A stretch of DNA of 64,000 bases from Diploptera punctata (lineage: Eukaryota > Arthropoda > Insecta > Blattodea > Blaberidae). Positions 21,088 to 31,586 of the stretch are shown here, piece after piece. The position numbers and the translations under genes are program-made. Position 1 is the stretch's first letter. Every line of letters begins with the position of its first letter. The notes below the pieces were generated by a model, which was given only the letters and a program-made list of their open reading frames with translations, was not told the origin of the DNA and did not search any database. The DNA is taken from NCBI GenBank assembly GCA_030220185.1, contig JASPKZ010004954.1, forward strand, positions 310,001-374,000, written 5' to 3'.

Positions 21088-21605
21088 AATATGAGGAAAC
21101 TAGGTTGGTATTAGATGTCTGTGATATTAAAGTTTCTGAAGATGGCAATGACGATTGTTGTACAGGTATACGTCAGAGTTTTTTTTTATTCTGTAAATAC
21201 AATACATGTATAGATCCAGTGCTGAGTGACAGGAAGCAATCGATATACATAATGTTATATGCGGTTTCCACAAGCGTGTTCCGGCCCTTGGCTATTGGAC
21301 ACATGTTGTTTTGAGTCGTATAGAGATATACATTTCCTCAGTAATTTCGGCTAGTGTAAGGAACTAGTCCTGATCCAGCGTCCTGAGGAATTTGGGCAGG
21401 TGTGATAAGTGGCGAGTCAAGACTATTAAAACCAGCTATAAAGACCGAGAGGATTCGATATACTGAACCTCATATTTGCCCTATATAGTGAGGCAAGCAG
21501 TTGGTCGTTAGGCCAAGGGCTTTCTAGGAAAGTTGAGCTACGTATTTCTTTATTCTGTGTGCATAGTAAAATTTTGCCGTTTATTCCAAACTTATCTGAA
21601 TGCAC
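21088..21605. other. no recognisable feature
   Basis: Short frames at 21105 and 21662-21426 resemble no known family. Confidence 0.4.
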
Positions 21606-22230
21606 TTTATCATAAGTAATGCCACGAGTGATTTCCAAATTATCGATAAATTCACGACTCACTTCGTGAGTCGTGAATTTATCTAGAGAATTTGGAAATC
21701 AAGAGTGGCATTTGTTAGGACTATTTAACGAATAAAATTAATCTGTTTACTCACAAATCATTGTTTAACTATAGTTATTTTAAAATATTTATGTATTTAA
21801 TATAAACGGCGATGTTTGAAAACAAATCAGAAATGTGAGGTTATGTTCATTCACTGCAACTAGATCATATTATTTATTGCCAAATAAGATCGCAATATTG
21901 TAAGAATGTACCCAAGTGGAGAAATAATGAAACACATCAAACTATACATCATAATCAACATTACGGGTTATTCATTTATTTTTTTAGTAAACAACTCAGC
22001 AAAATCAAAGAATCTGTTCATTATTTGCTATATTCATTGTATTTGTTGGAGAAATATAATGTTCTGTCCTGTTCAGAACATTAAAAAGGAGGAGCTTTCT
22101 TTATCACAGAAGCAGGAGCTGATAAAGAGAAATCGATAAAGAGCGAGGTGAAACACGACTGTCATTGGTTGTAAAACAAAATGCATTGAAACGTGATTGG
22201 TCATTGACTAGCATTTGTGGCATGAGTTAA
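21606..22230 (+). repeat. palindromic repeat X, copy X2
   Basis: Lacks the outer left repeat of X1 but has the best-preserved internal palindrome. Seventeen-base perfect arms, ATAAATTCACGACTCAC at 21646-21662 and its complement at 21666-21682, lie around a 3-base loop. Weaker arms extend this to 21619-21712. The constant blocks AAACGGCGATGTTTGAAAAC and AAAAGGAGGAGCTTTCTTT follow, ending GGCATGAGTTAAATAG. Confidence 0.75.
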
Positions 22231-23047
22231 ATAGACATAAGTAATTCCACGAGTGATTTCCAAATCATCGATAAATTCATGAGTCACGAAGTGAGGAATG
22301 AATTTATCTAGAGAATTTGAAAAATCAAGAGTGGCATTTGTTAGGACTATTTAACGAATAAAATTAAGCTGTTTACTCATAAATCGTTACTTAAATAGTA
22401 TTTAAAATATTTTTATATTTAATGTAAACGGCGATGTTTCAAAACAAATGAGAAACATTTGTTATGTTTCATTTGTTTATCACTGCAACGAGATCATATT
22501 ATTTATTGCAAAATAGACTTGCAATGTTGTAAGAATGCACCCTAAAGGAGAAAAATTTAAAAAACATCAAACTGTTTATAAACAACATTATAGGCGAATT
22601 AATTAATTTTTGATGTCCTATGATGTAAGTATGTCAATTGCATTTTTGTGGAACGTTAATAACAGGAAAATAATACGTTCAGGAAAGTGCAAACAGTAGT
22701 TTCTTTTTATTATAGTATAATCAATTGCTACATTTTTTCTATTATATCTCGCAAGCGGTACTTGCTTACATTCGTGCACTTATATATACAATCTGGGAGC
22801 AACTTGTATTCTAGGATTGTTGCATCTTAATATATAAATTGCTATGTTAAACGTAATTGTTGGAGAGTCATTCACTGCAAAATGATGCTCTGACTTATTC
22901 AGAATGTTAAAATGAGGAGCTTTCTTTAATATGGTAGACAGAAGTTCATAAATTCGAGGTGAAATTCGACTGTGATTGGCTGTAAATCAAAATTCATTGA
23001 AACGTGATTGGTCATTGACTCGTATTTGGGGCCTTACTTAAATAGTG
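22231..23047 (+). repeat. palindromic repeat X, copy X3 (head to tail with X2)
   Basis: Begins at ACATAAGTAATTCCACGAGT directly against the end of X2, so two X copies lie in tandem. It carries the same palindrome (mutated), the AAACGGCGATGTTTCAAAAC block, GGAGCTTTCTTTAATATGG and the GTGATTGGTCATTGACTCG end. Confidence 0.75.
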
Positions 23048-23102
23048 TATTTAATTTCATTTTTCGTTGATATATAGTAAACACAATGTATGTGTGTGTA
23101 TG

Positions 23103-23133
<31 letters not shown>

Positions 23134-23424
23134 TCCATACTTCTCTCGTGGTGAAATGAGTGCTACCCTTGCGGAAATTTCTTGATCAAGTTTATCTTGC
23201 TACGTTTGTTTTCCTACTTATGTACTGAGTGAGATGTGGCGAGCATATCGCCTCAATAGGACATATGATTTGTAATTTTAAGATATTATTTAGATGAAGG
23301 AGGTACTAGTTTAGGCTTGAGATTCATTTACGAGCCCTAAAATCTTCAGACACGGAAATCACGGCATGATGTCCCTCTCGGAGAACTTGTTTCTTGGATT
23401 ATTCCATCTCATTGACACCAGCAG
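23048..23424. other. no recognisable feature apart from a TA microsatellite
   Basis: A TA run lies near 23103-23125. The rest is unrecognised. Confidence 0.4.
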
Positions 23425-23492
23425 GGTTTGCACCCGCGATCTTCGTAACTATATACAAGTAAAACATAACCATTAGACCATCAAGGGTTACA
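23425..23492 (-). mobile_element. tRNA-like SINE head
   Basis: On the minus strand: CCTTGATGGTCTAATGGTTA (A-box-like), then a B-box-like GCGGGTGCAAACCCTGC. The general form is that of a tRNA or SINE head; the B box has the T-to-G change TGCAAAC. No body could be matched to other copies here. Confidence 0.45.
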
Positions 23493-23674
23493 GTAAACAT
23501 AGTAATAAATATATAAATCGGGGGCGAAGGATGAGATGAAGCTTCAATAATTGAACGTGTGTGATGTTCAAGAATACCGGCTAAATAAGCCTCTCGAACA
23601 ATTACGGGAGCAGATGAAATGAATATGGATGATTTGAGTATGGATAATTAATGGTGGACTGAAATTATGTAAAG

Positions 23675-24028
23675 CCATCCCTCATCTATGGATGTGAAAC
23701 CTGGACATTAACAAAGGCAGATAGTAAACAGATAGAGGCTGCTGAAATGAAGATTTTGAGAGCAATAGCAGGATACCAAAGGACCGATAAAAAGAAAAAC
23801 GAAGATATAAGAACAGAACTCTATGAAAGAATAAAATATTTTCAAAATGTTTATCTTGAGTACATATTACGAATGAATGAACAGCGCATACCAAGAAGAA
23901 TGTATAATTATAAACCAAAAAGGGAGAAGAATGTAGGGAAGACCATTGAAGAGATGGAAGGACCAATTCGACCTATAATGAGATCGGAACAGGCCACTGG
24001 GCTTAATCCTTGTTGTTGATGATGATGA
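23675..24028 (+). pseudogene. LINE B3, 3' end with 15-bp target duplication
   Basis: A 354-bp 5'-truncated insertion: SLIYGCETWTLTKADSKQIE, then AAEMKILRAIAGYQRTDKKK, NEDIRTELYERI and NYKPKREKNVGKT. It ends in the (GAT)n tail. TGAAATTATGTAAAG at 23660-23674 is repeated at 24029-24043. This gives a clean 3' end for family B. Confidence 0.9.
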
Positions 24029-24166
24029 TGAAATTATGTAAAGTGGACTCAGTATTTTAGTTTACAGACGCTTTTCTTTGTGATTAGGTATGTATATTTT
24101 GTACAGATAAGTATTTAGCATACCAAGCGGCGTTGTCACGTTTTATTCACTGTAATATAATAATAT

Positions 24167-24506
24167 GTCCACCGCTGTGGTCTCGAGGTTGCGTGCTGCC
24201 TTGTCACGCAGCGGGCCCGGGTTCGATCCCCGGTCGGGGCAGTTTTTTCTGGGTGAGGTTTTTATCGGGGTTTTTCCTCACCTGTAAGACAAATGTCAGG
24301 AAAACTTTAAGGCCCAAACGGTCCCCGAAATCATATGGCCATCATCATTATCATCCTTACCATTATCATTATCATCATCATCCTTCACCGGTGTGGCACG
24401 GGAAGCTACCACACCTACACAATTCCCTAGTAAAGCTGCAAGCATAGCATGAAAATGCTATGATTGCAGTGAAGGACCTGCCTTCGGGCAGAAATACTAT
24501 GGATGG
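24167..24506 (+). mobile_element. S1 SINE, copy d
   Basis: Full length (340 bp), flanked by the 10-bp duplication ATAATAATAT (24157-24166 and 24507-24516). B box GGGTTCGATCCCCGG near 24220. It has the long 3' variant ending GGCAGAAATACTATGGATGG. Confidence 0.92.
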
Positions 24507-24519
24507 ATAATAATATTGC

Positions 24520-24790
24520 AAAACATAATAGTTGCAACGCTGCTCAGATAATTATATCCACGTGGAGTTGACAAGGAAACATCATATAATAGTCAATTAT
24601 ATTGCGAAGACATTATTGGCAGAGAACTGTTTTCAGTTTTTGTTGATTAGAGCGGCATCTTCGAAGCTTCTAACAATAACTCCCGGGATCTGCCTGGCAG
24701 TAACAATGTATTCCTCAAATCAGTGGGAAACAGTTGCCTTTGATACCGCCTGGAAACTAAAATACCGAGTCCACCACATACACACACACG
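24520..24790. other. no recognisable feature
   Basis: A short frame runs through it without recognisable domains. Confidence 0.4.
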
Positions 24791-24818
24791 CATATATATA
24801 TATATATATATATATGTA

Positions 24819-25403
24819 TAGGGTTCCCACAGATACTCTTTCGTGTTTCGAACATGTGTAACTTGCGTTTAAATAAACTTACAATCATGAAAATAGTACT
24901 AATAGAAAGAGCAACTCAAACGGTGTTGGTTACAGTACCTTGCAGATGTTCAATGTGAGCTGCAAATGGTTGATTTTAGAGGACTACGTGTAAAAGATTC
25001 ACGAATCCGGTGTACAGTTGCCTCACTTACAGCCGGGCGTCCAGAAGATTTCCTTCTACATATGCACCCGCTTGTTGTAAAATCAGAATACAATTTACGA
25101 ATTGAAGGACCACTGGGTGGATCTTCACCAAATCTTGTTCGAAAATGTCGTTGAACAACAATTACAGATTGATGAACATGATAACCGAGAACAGAGAACG
25201 CTCGCCTATCCTCTACCAGCCATTTTCTCACTTTCAACAATACGCAATGTTGTATGTAATTATACGACATTGTTCCCAACAGTGATACTATAACCAAAAC
25301 ATTTGCGTTTCTCTTTCCAATAGTACTATTTTCATGTTTGTAAGTTTATTTAAACGCAAGTTACACGTGTTCGAAACCCGAAAGAGCATTCGTGGGAACC
25401 CTG
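24819..25403 (-). mobile_element. non-autonomous mariner-like element with about 81-bp TIRs
   Basis: Ends TAGGGTTCCCACAGATACTC and GAGCATTCGTGGGAACCCTG continue as inverted repeats for about 81 bp, to AATAGTACT on each side. TA duplicates lie at 24817-24818 and 25404-25405. The minus-strand frame 25297-24950 keeps only the N-terminal DNA-binding part of a transposase: RKWLVEDRRAFSVLGYHVHQ, RHFRTRFGEDPPSGPSIRKL, SDFTTSGC..RKSSGRP and a second helix region. The DDE domain is deleted, so it depends on a partner in trans. Confidence 0.85.
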
Positions 25404-25659
25404 TATATATATATATATATATATATATACAGGCATTTATTTTTCTTATCATACCATATTAAGCTCACATTGCTCAATGTTAAACATTTAATTATAACAT
25501 CGATAAAGCGTCACTGCTATAAGGTAAAAATATTCTCTTTAATTTGCTTACTTGTTATAGTCAGCTACTAGATGGCAGTGAAGACCGAGTTCTCGCGACA
25601 TCTAGTAATAATGGAGAATATAATACATATATAAGAAAAATAAGTGTTTGAATTGGATT

Positions 25660-25730
25660 CGCCTGGTAGTGTAATGGATAACACGCTGAGGTACAGACTC
25701 AGAGATCCGGGTTCGAATCCCGTCCAGGCA
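25660..25730 (+). tRNA. tRNA-like head, first copy (family T)
   Basis: CGCCTGGTAGTGTAATGGAT opens it; the D stem GTGT/ACAC and anticodon stem CTGAG/CTCAG pair. The loop GTACAGA would give an unusual ACA anticodon. The B box is GGGTTCGAATCCCG. Six of seven acceptor pairs form. AATGGATAACACG recalls tRNA-Arg, but the anticodon does not, so I treat it as tRNA-derived and not as a working gene. Confidence 0.5.
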
Positions 25731-25954
25731 TTTATTTTTCTTATCATACCATATTAAGCTCACATTGCTCAATGTTAAACATTTAATTATAACATCGATA
25801 AAGCGTCACTGCTATAAGGTAAAAATATTCTCTTTAATTTGCTTACTTGTTATAGTCAGCTACTAGATGGCAGTGAAGACCGAGTTCTCGCGACATCTAG
25901 TAATAATGAAGAATATAATACATATATAAGAAAAATAAGTGTTTGAATTGGATT

Positions 25955-26025
25955 CGCCTGGTAGTGTAATGGATAACACGCTGAGGTACAGACTCAGAGG
26001 TCCGGGTTCGAATCCCGTCCAGGCA
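25955..26025 (+). tRNA. tRNA-like head, second copy (family T)
   Basis: Same fold and anticodon loop as the copy 295 bp upstream, with one base change before the T stem (GAGGTCC). Confidence 0.5.
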
Positions 26026-26079
26026 TTTATTTTTCTTATCATACCATACATATATTCAATGCCACCAAGTTGTAATTAC

Positions 26080-26430
26080 GACATTTCTGGTATTCTCTCC
26101 TGGCATAGGCTATAATGTTACCCACTTCTGAGGTTGGGGCGCCTGTGAGGTGGGGTTACGTTGTTCCGATTATATGTGATAAGTGATGATGATGATAATG
26201 ATGCGTCAGGAGAGGCCTCAATCCTAAACTTAATCTAATGATGCCAATATGATAATGATGGCCAGAAGATGTTCGGGGACCGTTTTGCCTTAAAGTTTCC
26301 TGAAATTTTTCAGACAGGTGAGGAAAAATCCCGATAAAACCTCAGCCAGGAAATGTATCCCGACCGAGGATCCAACTCGCGTCCACTGAGTGACAAGGCA
26401 GCACGCTACCTCGGGACCACTGCAGTGGAC
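26080..26430 (-). mobile_element. S1 SINE, copy e (variant 3' end)
   Basis: The right end is the S1 head (CAGTGGAC at 26430, mutated B box GAGGATCCAACTCGCG) with the CAGGTGAGGAAAAATCCCGA hairpin. Left of the (CAT)n tract it does not have the usual S1 3' block. It carries a second type, with GAGAGGCCTCAATCCTAAAC, ATCTAATGATG and TTGGGGCGCCTGTGAGGTGG. The same block occurs at 45840-45996. Confidence 0.8.
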
Positions 26431-28037
26431 GTGGTACATGGTCTGAAATGTTTAACAGTGGAAAACTCGGGAACCTCAGCCCTGAATCCGATTTTCCACC
26501 ACGAATCCCACATAGAGATACCAAGAAGAGAACTAGGGACCGAGACAGTGAGGGCTAGTTTCTAACTACTTGCGCCAAGTGCCGCCAGTAATATTAATTA
26601 TTATTAATTTATAATTTAATGGAAAACAATATTTTTCCCCTAGCATTATCAACAATTATTAAAAAAATTAACGACATTTGGAAATATTATATCTGCAATG
26701 TATTTTTTTTAGCGTACAAATTCCGTTTTATTTTATTATATATATTTTGAGTCTTCTATTCAACAGTATCAAAGTGCAAAAGCTCCACTACAGTCAAAGC
26801 TTATAGAAAAAGAAAGTGAAATATAAAACAAATACAAAGCGCTTTTTAAATCGTAGAACGATGTAAATTTGGAGTGACTGCAGGAAATATATAAGTGTAA
26901 ATGTGACAAACAAATCACTTTAGTAAAAAAAAATTAAAACCTAGGCTTATAACTCTTTGTTTCGTGAAGCACAAAAAATATATAAATTATAATAAAAAAA
27001 TAATTCATACCTTTTCAGAAACATGACTGTTTATTTATAATGTAACCTCAGGGGTTTTACAGAATAAAACATTTATTAATCATTTTTCTGCGTCCAAAAG
27101 CTCTTCTGCTTCCGTCAGAGTTAATGATATCTACTAAAATTGTTTGAAATTATTTATACTGAGGTATGACTTGTGTACTGGAGACCATACTTGCACTTTC
27201 AGTATGTTTTATACTACATGTTATGGACCAAGTACATCTATCATCCACACAGGAACTTGTATAAAATATAAATGTTGGCAATTCTTTAATTACTGAGCCA
27301 ATTTATTACATTGATTATTTGGTTGTATTTTATATAATAACCATTATTTTATTAATATTACCAATATAATAAAATATCAGTTATTACGAGTATAAAAAAA
27401 CCACCAAATATTACCAGTATGTGATTGGAGGAATACGGTCTCTTGATGTGGAAACAGGTCTATGGTCTAATTCTATGGCGTCGAAGTAGAAATATGCTCA
27501 ATGGCAGAGATACCTGAGTCATAAACAAAAGAGATAAATAGATAAACAAAATATAGACTCGGCACAAAATGAGGTTCCCAAAGATTTACAAGATAGGACC
27601 ACCAAAAAATTCAGCTATCAGGGAGAAATTTAAAGCAGACAGTATTGTTGTACACGTACAATTGTGGCTCAGCATATAGAAACAATGAAATTAGCTTTAA
27701 GGTACAATCTATAGGCAAGAGAGAGTTGGGTCGGCCAACGAAAATATGAAAATATGACACGAACAAGAATTCCTATGGGACCCATAACGGAACAGATATC
27801 ATTAGACCTAAACCGATACAAGCCAGTGTTTCACGATAATGATATATAATTTTCGTTAATTTATTTGCATTATCTTTATTTATTTTCGAATATAAAAAAG
27901 AATCACAACTGTCACTCGCAAGAATTTTGCCATAGGAAATAGTGAGTTACAGATAACATCCTTAAACAGAAGAGAACTACGCATGTTGTGATACTTCCAG
28001 GAACTTTGAGAATTGATGGAATTTCTTGACATTTCGA
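26431..28037. other. no recognisable feature
   Basis: 1.6 kb of AT-rich DNA with many short A or T runs. No repeat, domain or RNA recognised. Confidence 0.45.
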
Positions 28038-28136
28038 AAGAATGGTAATACATTTTCATTGCCCGTGCGACCCATATTTGTAAATAATATTGTAAATATC
28101 TTACTTTTTGTCTAATAAAGTCCTACTACTACTACA
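28038..28136 (+). mobile_element. possible LINE 3' end with (TAC)n tail
   Basis: TTGTAAATATCTTACTTTTT, then GTCTAATAAAGTCCTACTAC with further TAC units. An AATAAA signal just before a simple trinucleotide tail is typical of some LINE 3' ends. No coding part remains. Confidence 0.4.
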
Positions 28137-28139
28137 TTT

Positions 28140-28545
28140 TCATTTACATTGTGCACGGGCTGTTTGGCCATACGTCCATATTTTGTTCCATGAATAAAAT
28201 AAAACGTATGAATATATAAACAAACACATCCATGACTACACACCTACGCTTTTACACAAAAAGGGCATAAAAATGAATATATATAAGTCTATATCAACAG
28301 TAGGCTATATACCATCAACATAAACAATCCTTAGTATGGGTTCCTTCGGATTGAAAATAAAGTTATGGATCCCGTGTTGCATATTTTCGCAGATGAAAGA
28401 AACTCAAGGCTGAATAAAAAGTCTCTGAGCAAAATTTGTTGGAACTTTCGCGACCAAGTTAAAATATGAAAGTATCACGACCATACTTGAATTGCAACCC
28501 TTAATGAATTTATCTGTTAAAGGGCGTTGTTAATTAATCTTATAT
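28140..28545. other. no recognisable feature
   Basis: Nothing recognised. Confidence 0.4.
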
Positions 28546-28625
28546 AAGTCTTCTTGTTCTTCTTCCTTTTCAAGGATTAGGTCAATCCGACCTGTTCTGG
28601 TCTCACGTCCATCGTTTCATCTCAT
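28546..28625 (-). mobile_element. short LINE 3' terminus (family-B type)
   Basis: CTTCTTGTTCTTCTTCCTTT, then CAAGGATTAGGTCAATCCGA and CCTGTTCTGGTCTC. Reversed, this is the GAACAGG..CCTAATCCTTG..(GAA)n end found after family-B coding regions. Fewer than 80 bases remain. Confidence 0.5.
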
Positions 28626-28639
28626 ATCATTAAGTACCT

Positions 28640-28936
28640 AATTAAAATATTACAATGTCTGAGTCAAATACCGGTACTTCTTTATTTCAGTTTAACATCT
28701 CAACTTGTAGGTATTTTTTAAATTAACATGTCATAGGATATTTTAGTGTCAAACTTGACTGGAGAGGGATTTTTTAAACTGTGAAACACACATATCCTTT
28801 TGGACCACACAAGGACATGGACGACCTCCCAAAATAGTGATCAGTTCAATTTCATGGCCTCGTCCGAGACATCTTAACATTAAGACGAAACACACTAATC
28901 ATACACACATTCTTACTAAACATGACGACTGTAATA
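28640..28936. other. no recognisable feature
   Basis: Nothing recognised. Confidence 0.4.
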
Positions 28937-29040
28937 TTGATGATTATGATGACCACATGATGTTCGGGACCCGTTTGGGCCTTAATGTTTCCTGAAATAT
29001 GTCATACAGGTGAGGAAAAACCTCCAAAAAAACTGAGTCA
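28937..29040 (-). mobile_element. S1 SINE body fragment (copy f)
   Basis: GATTATGATGACCACATGAT, then GTTCGGGACCCGTTTGGGCC and CAGGTGAGGAAAAACCTCC. These match the middle of S1 on the minus strand; both ends are missing. Confidence 0.7.
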
Positions 29041-29249
29041 GATACACTGAATATTAATAAACTATTTGATAAAACTAGGAGGGAAGTCAATGAGGGAATT
29101 GTAGATCAATTAGAAAAGACTGACAGAATTTCGAAAATAATGGTTTTGGTTAGTAGACAGAAACAGCAGTGAATTTTGTGGGGGATCACGACATTCAATT
29201 GACTATAAGTACTGTGGAAGACGATTATTTCCATATATATATACATAAT

Positions 29250-29421
29250 GTCCACCGCTGTGGTCTCGACGTAGCATGCAGCCTTGTCACACAGCGGGCC
29301 CGGGTTCGATCCACGATCGGGACAGATTTTCTGGGTGAGGTTTTTATCGGGATTTTTCCTCACTTGTAAGACAAATGTCAGGAAACCTTTAAGGCCCAAA
29401 CGGTCCCCGAAATCATATGGC

Positions 29422-29453
<32 letters not shown>

Positions 29454-29580
29454 CCCTTCACCGGTGTGGAAAGCAACGGGAAGCTACAACACCTACAATT
29501 CCCTAGTAAAGCTACAAAGATAGCATGAAAATGCTGATTGCAGTGAAGGATCTGCCTTCCGGCAGAATTACTATGGATGG
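29250..29580 (+). mobile_element. S1 SINE, copy g
   Basis: Full-length S1 with a mutated head (TCGACGTAGCATGCAGCC) and B box GGGTTCGATCCACG, then the body, (CAT)n and the standard 3' block. It lies in (TA)n on both sides, so the target duplication cannot be defined. Confidence 0.85.
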
Positions 29581-29604
29581 ATATATATATATATATATAT
29601 ATAT
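29579..29604. repeat. (TA)n microsatellite
   Basis: Tail or landing site of S1 copy g. Confidence 0.9.
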
Positions 29605-29661
29605 GGCTCAATATGACAGTTGGAACGACATCCCGTTACCTCCCGTATATATTGGGAATAA

Positions 29662-29663
<2 letters not shown>

Positions 29664-29697
<34 letters not shown>
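29664..29697. repeat. (TA)n microsatellite
   Basis: Directly precedes the A-rich 5' flank of the family T element. Confidence 0.9.
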
Positions 29698-29699
<2 letters not shown>

Positions 29700-29805
29700 A
29701 AAAATAAGTGTTTGTTTTAGGATTCCTGAGTAGCTTAGATTGTTAGAGCGCTAAACGTACAGAGTTTAGAAACTGGGGTTTATTTTTCTTTTCATGTCAT
29801 ACACA
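29695..29805 (+). mobile_element. tRNA-headed short element (family T, copy T4)
   Basis: The 5' flank AAGAAAAATAAGTGTTTG (the same 18 bases as T3) runs into TTTTAGGATTCCTGAGTAGC and TTAGATTGTTAGAGCGCTAA (A box), then a poor B-box half, GAAACTGGGG. The tail TTATTTTTCTTTTCATGTCA is that of T2. A TA microsatellite follows at 29818-29857. Confidence 0.65.
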
Positions 29806-29814
29806 TACATACAC

Positions 29815-29817
<3 letters not shown>

Positions 29818-29857
<40 letters not shown>
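29818..29857. repeat. (TA)n microsatellite
   Basis: Follows the T4 tail. Confidence 0.9.
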
Positions 29858-29859
<2 letters not shown>

Positions 29860-31099
29860 ACAATTATCAAGAAAGTCAGGTCATAGTTTTCTCTGAGTAT
29901 CACTTATACATCTTCATTATTATATAATAAATATACGATCGGCAAGGGATGTGATAAATTACTATTCCCGTTAGAACTGAAGGAGTTAGCTAGTTTGTAG
30001 GCTAAATGTATTGAAATTTTACCACTCTCGTGATAATCAACTACCTTCAAGTTTAATAATGTAATTCTCCTCTGAGCCTCTAACTTCTTATCACGTAATA
30101 AAAATGACGAAGTTAATGAATCAGTGGAACAACTGGCAGACTGAGTAAACAAGAAATAATGTTCACATGAACTCCATAAAACGTAAATCTAGTAATCATA
30201 TGTATTAATCTAAAAATACCAAATATATATATGTATATATGGATTATCTATAAGCTAGGCTCCAATTCACGTTACTATAAATTACAAGGTGTTTCTGCGC
30301 GCAATGTTGAAGTGCTGTCTGGGCGTCCGGCAAATATGCGATTCCGCGGTGGAAGAAAATATTGCCGGTATGTACCAGAAATTTGCAGCAGATGCTTTAC
30401 ATGCTGTCCACTTTCTTTAATTTCATTCATTACATATCCTTAAAACATTTCTTGACACGCGTTGGAGCTCTTGTTTCGAAATTTTCGAGAACTAATTTTT
30501 AATCTCGCTCTTGATTAATCTGATCTCTCTTTTTCAATAAAGGTTTTTCCTCTTCTGGGTACTACGTCCAAAATTGAAACAGTTTCACGAAATGTTGCTG
30601 ATGTTTTATGAATTGATATTTTGTCAGGAGATGGCGAATTCGGAAATTATGTACGGAATTTGCTCTGACAGCTGCAACACGAAGTTCGCTTAAAATACGT
30701 TTCACAGATGAATGCGCATCGGTGGGCACTGCATTTAATATCTGAACAGCACTGTACATCTGTATGATAAAAAAGCAAGCTCGGAACTTAACACATGTGC
30801 CAGTTTCAAGATTAGGGGAATGGGTATTTGCTGCGGGAAAATTTAATTCTGGATCTTCGAGCAGCAACAGATTCTTAGAGGAGATCCAATTTTCATGGCG
30901 CCCGTCCTACCCATACTAAAACTCCTTGTATGTTTTGAATATATATGATCATCATGATCATCATAGTACATTCACGAATTTAGGTCATTTGTTGACTTGT
31001 TTCGGCCTCAAGAGAAACACCATCCAGAGTCTTTTGATAGCTTAACATTGACAATTACATTTGCGGAATGATAATATGGCAAAGAGTTTTTAATTTAGT
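29858..31099. other. unrecognised; possible decayed coding repeat at 30270-30930
   Basis: A minus-strand frame of 101 codons (30867-30562) contains QMYSAVQILNAVPTDAHSSV and RILSELRVAAVRANSVHNFR. It looks protein-like in composition but matches no family I can name. Stops lie on both sides. It may be an old transposase. Confidence 0.35.
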
Positions 31100-31586
31100 A
31101 CCAATGAAAACTTTTCAGGAATATTTTAAAATGCTTTTAACAAAAACTAGGAACGAAATTTATAGACTATGCTACACTGGATAATTGGAAGGGTGACTCA
31201 ATAGAACCTATAACAGAATATGAGGTAAGAAACGTGTTGAGAACAGCAAAAAAAATGGAAAAGCGGCAGATCCAGGAGGAATAACCATGGAATTAATTAA
31301 ATGTGGTGGTTCAGGAATTATAAGAATTTTAACTAGACATTTTAACCAAGTGATAGAAGGAGATCCTATTCCAGATGAGTGGAAATAATCTTATATTAGT
31401 GCAATATACAAAAATAAAGGGAATACAAGAGATCCAGCAAACTATAGAGGCATCAGTGCTATGGCAGCAATTAGTAGAATGTTAAGTACAATTATTAAAA
31501 TTAGATTGGAGGAACTAATACAAAATAAAATATTAGAAGAACAAACAGGTTTCATAGCAGGTAAATCGTGCCTTTATAATATATTT
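31100..31586 (+). pseudogene. old LINE C, 5' segment (RT), interrupted by LINE B
   Basis: The conceptual product includes GKAADPGGITMELIKCGG, RGISAMAAISRMLSTIIK and EEQTGFIAGKSC, the early RT blocks of a LINE distinct from families A and B. Reading resumes at 34851. It has stops and frameshifts, for example in GDPIPDEWK followed by TAA. The last 12 bases, TATAATATATTT (31575-31586), are the left target duplication of the nested element. Confidence 0.8.

Larger units (their letters stand above)
25431..26048 (+). repeat. 295-bp tandem duplication carrying a tRNA-headed element (family T, copy T3)
   Basis: Two copies, 25431-25725 and 25726-26020, then a 28-base start of a third. By eye they differ at about two positions (GGAGAA/GAAGAA and GAGATCC/GAGGTCC), so the duplication is recent. 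Each ends with family T flank AAGAAAAATAAGTGTTTG and a tRNA-like head. The next unit begins with the tail TTTATTTTTCTTATCATACC. A copy-number error or true duplication by unequal exchange are both possible. Confidence 0.9.

Noticed and set aside
15866..23047. Repeat X as a Helitron
   Set aside because: No consistent TC start or CTRR end; copies with both ends show terminal inverted repeats instead.
25660..26025. Two functional tRNA genes
   Set aside because: The fold is fair, but the ACA anticodon is not expected, the acceptor ends mismatch and they sit inside repeat-family flanks.
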